From the NCBI GenBank assembly GCA_905215775.1, contig CAJMRM010000007.1, forward strand, positions 6,973 to 70,972: a DNA stretch of 64,000 bases. Direction: 5' to 3'. The notes beneath the pieces were generated by a model. It saw nothing but the letters and a program-made list of their open reading frames with translations, ran no database searches and was not told the origin of the DNA. Positions 26,016 through 34,174 of this stretch are shown one piece after another. The position numbers and the translations under genes were made by a program. This DNA is from an uncultured bacterium. GTDB lineage: Bacteria; Bacillota; Clostridia; Lachnospirales; Lachnospiraceae. Numbering within the stretch: the first letter of the stretch is position 1; every line of letters starts with the position of its first letter.

Positions 26016-26024
26016 GAGACGAAG

Positions 26025-27302
26025 ATGAAGGTTCTGATCGTGGGAAGCGGAGGAAGAGAGCACGCCATTGCCTGGAAAACGGCCCAGAGCAGCCGGGTGG
26101 ATAAGATCTACTGCGCTCCGGGAAACGCTGGGATCTCCCAGGTGGCCGAGTGCGTGGATATCAAGCCCATGGAGTTTGAGAAGCTGGTGGCCTTTGCCAA
26201 AGAAAAGGAGATCGATCTGACGGTGATCGGCATGGACGATCCTCTGGTGGGCGGTGTCGTGGACGCCTTTGAGGCGGCGGGACTGCGCGTATTCGGCCCA
26301 AACAAGGCGGCGGCTGTCCTGGAGGGCTCCAAGGCATTCTCCAAAAACCTTATGAAGAAATATGGGATCCCCACGGCGGCCTATGAAACCTTTACGGAGC
26401 CGGAGGCGGCGCTGGCATACCTGGAGACTGCAAAGATGCCCATCGTGTTAAAGGCCGACGGGCTGGCTCTGGGAAAGGGCGTGCTGATCTGTAAGGATCT
26501 TTCTGAGGCCAGGGACGGGGTCCGCCAGCTGATGCTGGACAAAAAGTTCGGCTCTGCGGGAAACGAAATTGTGATCGAGGAGTTTATGACAGGCCGGGAG
26601 GTTTCTGTCCTTTCCTTTGTGGACGGCAATACAGTGAAGATCATGAGCTCTGCCCAGGATCATAAACGGGCCAAGGACGGAGACCAGGGCTTAAACACCG
26701 GCGGTATGGGAAACTTTTCTCCCAGTCCCTTCTATACAAGGGAGGTGGACGCCTACTGTCAGGAGCATATTTACCAGCCTACCGTAGACGCAATGAAGGC
26801 CGAAGGCCGTCCCTTTAAGGGCGTGATCTTCTTCGGACTGATGCTGACGGCAGACGGTCCCAAGGTACTGGAATACAACGCCAGATTTGGCGATCCGGAG
26901 GCCCAGGTGGTGCTGCCCCGGCTGGAAAATGATATTGTGGACGTATTTGAGGCGTGTATCGACGGGACTCTGGACCAGATCGATCTGAAATTTGATAACG
27001 ACCGGGCCACTGTCTGCGTGATCCTGGCCTCCGACGGATATCCGGTCTCCTATGAAAAGGGATTTGTCATCGACGGCCTGGAGAAATTCCAGGACAAAGA
27101 GGATTACTACGTATTCCATTCCGGCACGAAGTTCAACGGCCAGGGCCAGATCGTTACCAACGGCGGCCGGGTGCTGGGCGTTACGGCCAACGGGGCCACG
27201 GTGAAGGAAGCCAGAGAAAACGCCTATAAGGCAGTGGAGGAGATCTCCTTTGCCAATAAGTATTACAGGACGGATATCGCCAGATCGGCGGACGAGGCAT
27301 AG
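26025..27302 (+). CDS. purD: phosphoribosylamine-glycine ligase (GAR synthetase)
   Basis: 425 residues, an ATP-grasp enzyme. It condenses phosphoribosylamine and glycine. VLIVGSGGREHAIAWK is the N-terminal signature; LKADGLALGKGVLIC, EEFMTGREVSVLSFVDG and LEYNARFGDPEAQVVLPRL are the ATP-grasp and PurD motifs. AGGAGGAG sits eight bases before the ATG, inside the hairpin noted at 25955-26015. Last of the purE-M-N-D run, followed by the terminator at 27381. Confidence 0.95.
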   Translation: MKVLIVGSGGREHAIAWKTAQSSRVDKIYCAPGNAGISQVAECVDIKPMEFEKLVAFAKEKEIDLTVIGMDDPLVGGVVDAFEAAGLRVFGPNKAAAVLEGSKAFSKNLMKKYGIPTAAYETFTEPEAALAYLETAKMPIVLKADGLALGKGVLICKDLSEARDGVRQLMLDKKFGSAGNEIVIEEFMTGREVSVLSFVDGNTVKIMSSAQDHKRAKDGDQGLNTGGMGNFSPSPFYTREVDAYCQEHIYQPTVDAMKAEGRPFKGVIFFGLMLTADGPKVLEYNARFGDPEAQVVLPRLENDIVDVFEACIDGTLDQIDLKFDNDRATVCVILASDGYPVSYEKGFVIDGLEKFQDKEDYYVFHSGTKFNGQGQIVTNGGRVLGVTANGATVKEARENAYKAVEEISFANKYYRTDIARSADEA

Positions 27303-27327
27303 GAGAGAAAGGGAATTGTGTGAATTC

Positions 27328-27502
27328 CCATTATACCGGAAACAAAGAGTATACACACACATGACATAACAATCCGGAAAAGACCACGGACAGTCGGAAA
27401 AACCTGACTGGCTGTGGTTTTTCTCTTTCTTGTAAAGAAAATGCATTACCCTGTGATGGGGTACGAAAAATGGTTGAAAAATTTTCCATTATACCGGAAA
27501 CA
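27328..27502 (+). repeat. 17 bp direct repeat flanking the purD terminator
   Basis: CCATTATACCGGAAACA occurs at 27328-27344 and again at 27486-27502, 158 bp apart. The 334 bases between purD and the macro-domain gene hold these copies, the terminator, and AT-rich sequence. No coding sequence was found in the gap. Confidence 0.7.
27381..27431 (+). terminator. purD terminator
   Basis: GACCACGGACAGTCGG followed after AAAAA by CCTGACTGGCTGTGG forms an imperfect stem, then TTTTTCTCTTTCTT. Confidence 0.7.
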
Positions 27503-27636
27503 GGGATTACTTTTGGCAATCGCATAGTCGCTTTCAAAAAACGAAAAAATACAACTATGTTTGCTGTGCTCGGCAGTTGAGAGTGTTCTTTCCTGTCAAA
27601 ATGTGGTATACTGGCAGAAAACGGGAAGGTGATCAA

Positions 27637-28170
27637 ATGCTTACAATCATTTTGGGAGACATTACAAAAGAAGCGGTAGACGCCATTGTAAACGCAGCAA
27701 ACACCAGTCTTCTGGGAGGCGGAGGCGTGGACGGCGCCATTCACCGGGCAGCGGGGCCGGAGCTTCTGGCAGAGTGCCGGACGCTCCATGGCTGCGAAAC
27801 AGGACAGGCGAAAATCACAAAGGGGTATCGCCTTCCGGCAGAGTATGTGATCCATACGCCCGGACCGATTTGGAGAGGCGGTACCATGGGCGAGGAGCTG
27901 CTGTTGCAGAACTGCTACGAAAACTGCCTGAGGCTTGCGGCGGAGAAGGGATGCCGGAGCGTGGCATTTCCTTCCATCAGTACGGGTATTTATCGCTTTC
28001 CTCTGGAAAAGGCTTCTGAAATTGCCGTAAGGACGATTCTTAAGTTTCTGGAAACCCATCCGGACATGGAGGTGTGGATGGTGTGCTTTGACCAGGAGAC
28101 ATTTGGGTATTATAAAGATGCTTTGAGGGAGCAGACCAGGCAGGGAACCGATACTACGAATGGTTCTTAA
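27637..28170 (+). CDS. macro-domain protein, ADP-ribosyl or O-acetyl-ADP-ribose hydrolase
   Basis: 177 residues, a single macro domain of the YmdB/MacroD type. GDITKEAVDAIVNAANTSLL, the GGGGVDGAIHRAAG loop and the phosphate-binding PSISTGIYRFPLEKA are intact. Such proteins deacetylate O-acetyl-ADP-ribose or remove ADP-ribose from acidic residues. The ATG at 27637 lies inside a longer frame but starts at the conserved domain and follows GGGAAGG. A TG-extended TATACT (27607-27612) just upstream may be its promoter. No sirtuin or ADP-ribosyltransferase neighbour is visible. Confidence 0.88.
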   Translation: MLTIILGDITKEAVDAIVNAANTSLLGGGGVDGAIHRAAGPELLAECRTLHGCETGQAKITKGYRLPAEYVIHTPGPIWRGGTMGEELLLQNCYENCLRLAAEKGCRSVAFPSISTGIYRFPLEKASEIAVRTILKFLETHPDMEVWMVCFDQETFGYYKDALREQTRQGTDTTNGS

Positions 28171-28726
28171 AAAGCAGAAGGGCTGGAGAATTGTGCCAAC
28201 AAAGAGATCAGGAGTATTTTTGAACTCCCGGGAGACAAAGAGAACGACATTACGCTCAGTATATCCTGGGCTTTGGCGACATGTCCAGAATTTTTAAAGG
28301 CGGTTGTTGCCGCTGCCGTGCCGGTTACAGCAGATCCGGAAGAAACCGTAATTCTGAACCAGAAGTACGCGGCGGACACTGGGATCACGGACATCGAGGC
28401 AACAGATTACAGGACAATCCATGTGATTTTCGAGGCGAAGAGCGAGTGGGTGCTTCCGGGACCGGAGCAGCTGGCCAAATATTCAATATCGAAGGATATA
28501 CGGTGTCCCGGAACATGCATGATGAGATTCCGGAAATGCCGGACGAGACATGGGATGGAGACGGTTACCTTTACCGGCTTGGATCGGCAATCGTACCGGG
28601 AAAGACCGTAAAAAACGGCAATATTTACCGGAATGGCATGGGATGGGCTATGCTATGCTGGATCTGCTGCTGACCAGTGATTCCATCGGTGAAGCCAGGG
28701 ACAGGACGCAGGAAAGACTGGGATAA
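28171..28726 (+). pseudogene. decayed coding region, first part PD-(D/E)XK-like
   Basis: There is no start codon with a ribosome site, yet the frame from 28171 reads as protein (IFELPGDKENDITLSISWAL, then GITDIEATDYRTIHVIFEAK and VLPGPEQLAKYS). The D...E-x-K arrangement recalls PD-(D/E)XK nucleases. The protein-like pattern then shifts frame near 28480 (FNIEGYTVSRNMHDEIPEMP, DGDGYLYRLGSAIVPG) and again near 28640 (GYAMLDLLLTSDSIGEARDR), stopping at 28724-28726. Either one gene has suffered several indels or fragments of different genes are joined. The family call for the first part is tentative. Confidence 0.5.
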
Positions 28727-28760
28727 AAATACATAATTGTAAAACGGAGGATTGATTTTG

Positions 28761-29321
28761 ATGAGAAAGAATTTTGGAGCAAAACCATGGACTTACCCGC
28801 AGCCGGTGCTGATGATCGCAACCTATGGGGAGGATGGGACACCGGATGTGATGAATGCGGCCTGGGGCGGTATCAGTGACGACACGCAGATTTCCATCTG
28901 TGTCAGTGCGGATCATAAAACCACAGAGAACATCCTGGCCAGAAAGGCGTTTACGGTCAGTATGGCAGAAGCTTCCTACATTAAGGAATGCGACTATGTT
29001 GGCATCGTGTCCGGAAATGATGTGCCGGATAAGTTTGCCAAGACAGGTTTCCATGCGGAGAAATCGGAGTTCGTGGATGCTCCGATCATCAGGGAACTTC
29101 GCATGACGCTGGAATGCAGACTGGTAAGCTACGATCCGGAAACCTGCCGGCTGGTAGGAGAGATCGTCAATGTCAGTGCAGACGAGAGTGTCCTGGACAA
29201 GGACGGTAAGATCGATCCCGACAGACTGCAGCCCATTACTTTTGATCCGGTACATCATGAGTACAGGGTTCTTGGAGAACGGGTAGGCAGGGCGTTCCGG
29301 GACGGATTGGAGCTGAGATAG
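28761..29321 (+). CDS. flavin reductase-like FMN-binding protein
   Basis: 186 residues. PVLMIATYGEDGTPDVMNAAWGG and the later HKTTENILARKAFTVSMAE are typical of the flavin reductase-like split-barrel family, which binds FMN and often uses NAD(P)H. The ATG at 28761 is used; GGAGG lies eleven bases upstream, and a TTG at 28752 would be too close to that site. It follows the decayed region. The physiological substrate is unknown. Confidence 0.85.
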   Translation: MRKNFGAKPWTYPQPVLMIATYGEDGTPDVMNAAWGGISDDTQISICVSADHKTTENILARKAFTVSMAEASYIKECDYVGIVSGNDVPDKFAKTGFHAEKSEFVDAPIIRELRMTLECRLVSYDPETCRLVGEIVNVSADESVLDKDGKIDPDRLQPITFDPVHHEYRVLGERVGRAFRDGLELR

Positions 29322-29334
29322 CAGAAGGTGCGTC

Positions 29335-29399
29335 CTATGGCATAAAAAACGCTCCGCGGGGATCGTCATGAAAATACCATAGAACCGTAAGAAGCGTTT
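29335..29399 (+). other. interlocked inverted repeats after the flavin reductase gene
   Basis: CTATGG (29335-29340) matches CCATAG (29377-29382), and AAACGCT (29347-29353) matches AGCGTTT (29393-29399). The order A-B-A'-B' means the stems are mutually exclusive hairpins or a pseudoknot. No T run follows. A TG-extended TATAAT (29424-29429) downstream is a likely promoter for the next gene. Confidence 0.4.
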
Positions 29400-29481
29400 A
29401 AGATATGGGCCATGGAAATCTGGTATAATAAAAGAAAAGGGCTTCCCTGGGGGAGGTCGGAGACAGGAAGGAGACAGGGCA

Positions 29482-30522
29482 ATGAGAATAGAGATCCGGT
29501 ACCAGATGATTTTGTGGGCCATGGCTGCGGCAATTTCCGGCTGCGGAAGCGCCCGGGGAGCTTCCATCGTCACAGAGGAGGAGAGGACTGCGGTGGAGAG
29601 CGGACAGTCCATGGAAGCGCCCGGAAGCCAGGAGACGAAGCAGAATCCAGAAGAAGCTGCCAGTGCCGGGGAATCCGGGGACGCTGGCGGCGGGGAAACG
29701 ATCCAGGCAGAGTCAGAGAATGTCCTTCTCCCGGGAGTGACCATGGAGATCACGGACGTTACAGAAACAGGGATCACGGTTACCTTGGTGAACCACACGG
29801 ACCTTAATATGGAATTTGGGGAGGAATACAGTCTGGAGGTCTGGAACGGCACAGGCTGGGAGCCGGTTCCATATAGAGATGGCCAGCAGGCCTTTCACAG
29901 TATTGCCTATTCTATGCCGGAAAACCAGCCGGTGGAGTGGAAGGCAGACTGGGGAGCGCTTTACGGAACGTTGGAACCGGGGCAGTACCGGCTGGTGAAG
30001 CTGGTTCTGGATTTCCGGGGGCCCGGGGACCTTACAGAGTACGGACTGACGGCAGAATTTGAGCTTCCGGCCCAGGCGTTACAGGAACCTCCGGTCCTGG
30101 GGCTCCAGGATTCCCTTTCCTCCACCCTGGCAGAGCTTTGGCTGAAGCCGGGAAATTATACATGGCACTGTAAACGCGGAGACGGCGGAGAAATGCAGGG
30201 GATCATGGCCTGCGGTGCGGCTCCCGCGGAGGCGTTTCCACAGCAGGATCCGCTGGAGCTTACGCAGTACCAGGGAATGGAGGGCGTTTTATATATGGTA
30301 TCCTGTACAGTGCTTCCCGACCGGATGAATATAAAGGAATATTCCAGGGCCGACATGGGAAAAACGGCTGCGGAGCCTGTTTCGGAAACGGTCCTGGAAA
30401 CTGGGGAGCTGCTGGAGCTCAGGCCCGACCGGATGTATGAGATTCTGGCAGAGTGGGACAGCGCCCGGGGAAATGCCAGGGGCTTTTATGGAGAGGCAAG
30501 TTATCTGGTGGTCACAGAATAG
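29482..30522 (+). CDS. lipoprotein with bacterial Ig-like domain
   Basis: 346 residues. A signal peptide ends in a lipobox (AAISGC), so the mature protein would be anchored by lipid on the outer face of the membrane. A serine/glutamate-rich linker follows (about 25-75). Residues 80-195 (VTMEITDVTETGITVTLVN, YSLEVWNGTGWEPVP, WGALYGTLEPGQYRLVKLV) resemble the Ig-like domain common in Lachnospiraceae lipoproteins. The rest is unassigned. The ribosome site is GGAAGGAG. It precedes the BlaI/BlaR1-like pair but no functional link is proven. Confidence 0.75.
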   Translation: MRIEIRYQMILWAMAAAISGCGSARGASIVTEEERTAVESGQSMEAPGSQETKQNPEEAASAGESGDAGGGETIQAESENVLLPGVTMEITDVTETGITVTLVNHTDLNMEFGEEYSLEVWNGTGWEPVPYRDGQQAFHSIAYSMPENQPVEWKADWGALYGTLEPGQYRLVKLVLDFRGPGDLTEYGLTAEFELPAQALQEPPVLGLQDSLSSTLAELWLKPGNYTWHCKRGDGGEMQGIMACGAAPAEAFPQQDPLELTQYQGMEGVLYMVSCTVLPDRMNIKEYSRADMGKTAAEPVSETVLETGELLELRPDRMYEILAEWDSARGNARGFYGEASYLVVTE

Positions 30523-30700
30523 AGGAACCTGGAGGCGGACCGTTCCGATCCGGACGCGTCCTTTGAGGCTCTGGAAAAACGTATGGAAGCTTTGAAGCCG
30601 ATGGGAAAAACGGGATCAGTCTGACGGAAAAGGAGCTGGAGCGGTTCCGGGAGAACGATCTGGTCAGACAATCGAGGGCTTTTGTAAAAGAGCGGGGTAT
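30523..30700 (+). pseudogene. possible gene remnant
   Basis: Right after the lipoprotein stop, the same frame reads NLEADRSDPDASFEALEKRM and then stops; the neighbouring frame continues as DGKNGISLTEKELERFREND. Both look protein-like and meet near 30600, as if a single-base change split one gene. There is no start with a ribosome site. I do not recognise the family. The rest of the 311-base gap holds a G/C-run hairpin with T tract near 30684-30728 and the operators at 30768. Confidence 0.3.
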
Positions 30701-30767
30701 GGTCCCCCTTTTGCAGAGGCCTTTTTTCGTTCATAAAACCGTAAGAATTCTCTTCTTGCACAGAAAG

Positions 30768-30812
30768 GTCTATTATGATAGACTAAAATTACAGAAAGGA
30801 CTATTGCAATAG
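30768..30812 (+). promoter_or_regulatory. paired palindromes, candidate BlaI-type operators
   Basis: GTCTATTATGATAGAC (30768-30783) and CTATTGCAATAG (30801-30812) are palindromes that share the half-site context AAAGGWCTATT. They lie just upstream of the BlaI-like gene. Two spaced dyads of this kind are typical for BlaI/MecI autoregulation. Confidence 0.6.
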
Positions 30813-30833
30813 ATCAATAGGGTGAGGGAGCTT

Positions 30834-31244
30834 ATGGCAGATCTAAAGCTGTATGAAAGTGAATACCGGTTCATGGATCTGATCTGGGAGGCGGAGCCGG
30901 TGCGGTCCACGGAGCTGGCTAAAATAGCCGGAGAGCGGCTGGAGTGGAAAAAATCCACCTGCTATACGGTTTTAAAGAAGCTGGAGACCAAGGGCTTTGT
31001 AAAAAATGAGGATGCGACGGTCACGTCCTTAATTGGCCGGGAGCAGGTACAGAGGGCGGAGAGCAGCCAGCTGATCGAAAGGAGCTTCGGCGGTTCTCTT
31101 CCGGCTTTTCTCAATGCGTTTCTGACTGGGCGCAGGCTGACGGCGGAGGAGGCCAGGGAGCTGCACCGCCTTATCGAGGAGGCAGCCCCAGAGGCCGGTA
31201 GTTTGGAAGAAGAACGTGGAAAGGGGAAGGGAGGGAGCGTATGA
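30834..31244 (+). CDS. BlaI/MecI/CopY-family repressor
   Basis: 136 residues. The winged helix covers about 10-75 (YESEYRFMDLIWEAEPVRST, KKSTCYTVLKKLETKGFV). The dimerisation helices follow, with SLPAFLNAFLTGRRLTAEEA, and the usual protease-cut region lies between. The ATG at 30834 has AGGGAG upstream and is preferred to a GTG at 30822. The gene overlaps the M56 sensor by ATGA. In the best studied systems, sensor activation leads to cleavage of this repressor. Confidence 0.87.
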   Translation: MADLKLYESEYRFMDLIWEAEPVRSTELAKIAGERLEWKKSTCYTVLKKLETKGFVKNEDATVTSLIGREQVQRAESSQLIERSFGGSLPAFLNAFLTGRRLTAEEARELHRLIEEAAPEAGSLEEERGKGKGGSV

Positions 31245-32941
31245 GCCTGTTTGACGTTGGTACGATGACGGGGCTTTTAAACCGGAGCCTGATGGGAGGG
31301 GCCGTGATCCTGGCTGTGCTGGTGCTGCGGCTTATGATGAAACGGTTCCCGAGAAAATACGCGTGTCTTTTGTGGCTGGCTGCCTTTGGAAGACTGCTGT
31401 TTTCCATTCCGGTTCCTACGGCTTCTGGTCTGCTTCCAGCGGCGGACCCGCTTCAGCAGGCGGCTGTGAAGGTGGACGGAGGGATCGGTATGGGCACCGT
31501 TCTCCAGCTGTCCACAGGACTGAAGCCGGTGGATTCGGCGGTCAATGGGCTTCTTAGGCAGCTTCTGGAGCCTTCCCCTGCGGCATCAGCGGATCCGGTG
31601 CAGATCGGAGCCTTTGTATTCCAGTGGCTGTGGCTGACCGGAATGGCAGTCCTGCTTTTGACGGGGCTGGTCCGGTATGGGCTTTTGAAGCAGCGGATCT
31701 CCGATGCAGTCCCGGCGGAGGAGGCCCAGTGTACAGTGCGGGGGAAACGGCTGGAACGCGTATATATCACAGACCGGATCCAGATGCCCATGGTACTGGG
31801 GATCGGTAAGCCCAGGATCCTTCTTCCGTCCTTCTGCTCCAGTGAAGATAGGAAAGAGGAGCGGGAGCTGATCCTGGCCCATGAACAGGCCCACAGACTC
31901 CGGTATGATCATCTTACAAAGATATTTGCCTTTGGAGTCCTGGTCATCCACTGGTTCAATCCCCTGGTGTGGGCTGCCTTCCTTTTGTACTGCCGGGACG
32001 TGGAAATGGCCTGTGACGAGAAGGTCGTGGAATGGCTGGGAGAGGAAAGCAGGAAGCCATATTCCTTGGCCCTGCTCCGGTTTGAGGAGGAGAGGAGCGC
32101 CCTATTGATTCCCCTGGCATTTGGGGAAAGCGGCGCCGGGGAACGGATCCGCCATATTTTAAATTACAGGAAGCCGGGCGCCTGGGGAGCCGTTTCAGCC
32201 CTGCTTCTGGCGGTTTTAGCCGCGGGGCTCTTTCTCATGGCTCCGGACGGGAAGGCCCAGGATACGATCAGCATCATCGGGGGAGCGGACGGCCCTACTT
32301 CCATTTTCCTGGCGGGAAAGGTTGGGGACGGAGACGGGGAGGAGAAAGCCCCGGCGGCGGTCCTGGATCTGGAGAAGGCGAAAAAAGAGCCCTATGGTGC
32401 AGCGGCGGAGCTGGACTGGGTCAGCGGCAGTAAGATCTCTTTTCACGGCAGCTTCGGGTATCTGTCCTTCCTTCTGAAGGCCAATGGGAAATCCCAGCTG
32501 GCTGCGGCCTTTACCCTGGAGGAGGCGGGACCCATTGCCGTCCAGGGGGATCGGTATACGGAGGTCATTGGAGGCAGAGACTCGGCTCTTGTGGTGACGG
32601 AGGCGTATAAAAAGGACGGAGACAGCCGAAGCTTCTGGTATCTGGAGGACGGCGGGACTGTGGAGCCTCTTCCGGAGGATATGACGAAGCTGTTTCTGGA
32701 GCAAAGCGGCTCCGGCGTATTCCGGGATGCGCCGTTGGCAGAGGAGTACCGGCAGCAGGTGGAGGAAAAAATAGCGGAGACCCCAGGAAATCAGCTGGTA
32801 TACGGCCCGGTGGAGATTCCGGAAACCGACAGCATCATCTGTGGCTTTCTGGCAGCGGACGGGCCGGAGCTGGAGGATCTGTGGTATGGGCTCTGGTGTG
32901 AGAGCGATGGCCGGATGGAGAAATACGTTTTGTTTCCATAA
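31241..32941 (+). CDS. BlaR1-like M56 membrane metallopeptidase, non-PBP sensor
   Basis: 566 residues. Membrane segments lie near residues 15-35, 40-57, 125-150 and 320-340. The zinc protease motif HEQAH is at 214-218 within ELILAHEQAHRLRYDHL. The C-terminal 220 residues lie outside the membrane and lack SxxK and KTG motifs, so this is not a beta-lactam-binding sensor of the standard type. At 345 it contains IIGGADGPTSIF, which resembles the core motif of sodium-translocating decarboxylase beta subunits. The ATGA overlap with the BlaI-like gene fits a two-gene signalling unit. The signal is unknown; cell-wall stress is a guess. Confidence 0.85.
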   Translation: MSLFDVGTMTGLLNRSLMGGAVILAVLVLRLMMKRFPRKYACLLWLAAFGRLLFSIPVPTASGLLPAADPLQQAAVKVDGGIGMGTVLQLSTGLKPVDSAVNGLLRQLLEPSPAASADPVQIGAFVFQWLWLTGMAVLLLTGLVRYGLLKQRISDAVPAEEAQCTVRGKRLERVYITDRIQMPMVLGIGKPRILLPSFCSSEDRKEERELILAHEQAHRLRYDHLTKIFAFGVLVIHWFNPLVWAAFLLYCRDVEMACDEKVVEWLGEESRKPYSLALLRFEEERSALLIPLAFGESGAGERIRHILNYRKPGAWGAVSALLLAVLAAGLFLMAPDGKAQDTISIIGGADGPTSIFLAGKVGDGDGEEKAPAAVLDLEKAKKEPYGAAAELDWVSGSKISFHGSFGYLSFLLKANGKSQLAAAFTLEEAGPIAVQGDRYTEVIGGRDSALVVTEAYKKDGDSRSFWYLEDGGTVEPLPEDMTKLFLEQSGSGVFRDAPLAEEYRQQVEEKIAETPGNQLVYGPVEIPETDSIICGFLAADGPELEDLWYGLWCESDGRMEKYVLFP

Positions 32942-33069
32942 GAGACAGCTGCAACCGTTCCGTCCATTTTATAAAGATTTTTGAACGAAGCTATTGACAA
33001 ATCCCGACATATATTGCAAACTATAAGAAGTGGTTTTTAAAACCGTATTATAAAGCGGAGGGTTTTGTC

Positions 33070-33903
33070 GTGGTACAGATAGTGACAGATTCTTCTGTGC
33101 TCTATACAGAAGGAGAAGCAAAGGCAGCTGGTTTTGATGTGATTCCCCTGTGCCTGAGTGTGGGGGATATGGAAGGCAGGGATCTGCAGATCGACATGAA
33201 GGAGTTTTATGATCGGATCAGAGCGGGACAGATCCCAAGGTCTTCTCAGCCCCCGATCGGGGAAGTGGTGGAAATGTATGAGAGATACCGGGAGGCAGAT
33301 GTTTTGAATATCTGTATTGCCGACGGTCTTTCCGGAACGTATCATGGGGCCTTAAGCGCCAGGGATATGGCAGAAAACCGGGACCGGATCACCGTATTCA
33401 ACAGCCGGACACTCTGCGGCCCCCATCGGTATATGGTGGAGCAGGCACAGAAAATGAAGGAAGAAGGAAAAGGGATCGCCGAGATCCTGGAATGGCTGAA
33501 GCGTGTGGCAGAGAGAACAGAATCGTTTCTGATCCCCCAGGACTTCGGCTTTTTAAAGCGGGGAGGCAGGCTGACGCCTGTGGCGGCAGCCCTGGGATCG
33601 GTCCTTAAGCTGAAGCCGGTGATGCGGCTGACGGAGGACGGAAGCCGTCTGGATAAATTTTTCGTGAAGCGTACCATGTCGGCGGCTGTGGCTGGGATCG
33701 TGGAGCATATGAAGAAAAAGGGGATCGACGGCCGCCATATCCTTTATATTTCCCATGCGGCGGCCCCAAAGGAAGCCGGAGCCATCCGGGAGATGTTTGA
33801 AAAGGGGTTCACCGGGCTGGAGATCCGGGTGATGGAATTAAGCCCCGTATTTGTGGCCCAGGGCGGTCCCGGCTGCGTGGCCATCCAGTATATTGAACGA
33901 TAG
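33070..33903 (+). CDS. DegV-family fatty acid-binding protein
   Basis: 277 residues. IVTDSSVLYTEGEAKAAGFD, SSQPPIGEVVEMYERY and ADGLSGTYHGALSARDMAE mark DegV proteins, which bind fatty acids and in several Firmicutes act as FakB partners of fatty acid kinase. The start is GTG with GCGGAGGG upstream. Stand-alone gene; FakA is not in the window. A strong terminator follows. Confidence 0.88.
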   Translation: MVQIVTDSSVLYTEGEAKAAGFDVIPLCLSVGDMEGRDLQIDMKEFYDRIRAGQIPRSSQPPIGEVVEMYERYREADVLNICIADGLSGTYHGALSARDMAENRDRITVFNSRTLCGPHRYMVEQAQKMKEEGKGIAEILEWLKRVAERTESFLIPQDFGFLKRGGRLTPVAAALGSVLKLKPVMRLTEDGSRLDKFFVKRTMSAAVAGIVEHMKKKGIDGRHILYISHAAAPKEAGAIREMFEKGFTGLEIRVMELSPVFVAQGGPGCVAIQYIER

Positions 33904-33908
33904 GGATG

Positions 33909-33964
33909 AAAAAGACCGGTACCCCCAGGAGCGTGAAGCTGCCCTGGAGCGTACCGGTCTTTTT
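33909..33964. terminator. terminator after the DegV gene
   Basis: AAAAAGACCGGTAC pairs with GTACCGGTCTTTTT around a GC-rich loop (CCCCAGG...CCCTGG), with T and A runs on the two sides. Confidence 0.8.
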
Positions 33965-34174
33965 ATGCTTTCTGCAAAGGGCTGGAGCGGGGATGCTTCT
34001 TTTTTCGCGATGCTTAGGTACGATTTTCACGGGATCGAATTTCCGGCCGCAGGATTGATCTTCAGGGCTTTTGGGAGGAAACGTTTGGGGAGGAAGGTGG
34101 GTTGCCTTTTTTCTCCTTTCAGAGTACAATAGTGCTGACTGCGGAAGGAATGACAAAAGAAAAGAGGAATTTTA

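Noticed and set aside
32994..33027. TTGACA upstream of the DegV gene as a full promoter
   Set aside because: The nearest TATAAT-like boxes (TATATT, TATAAG) are 10 or 22 bases away, not about 17.
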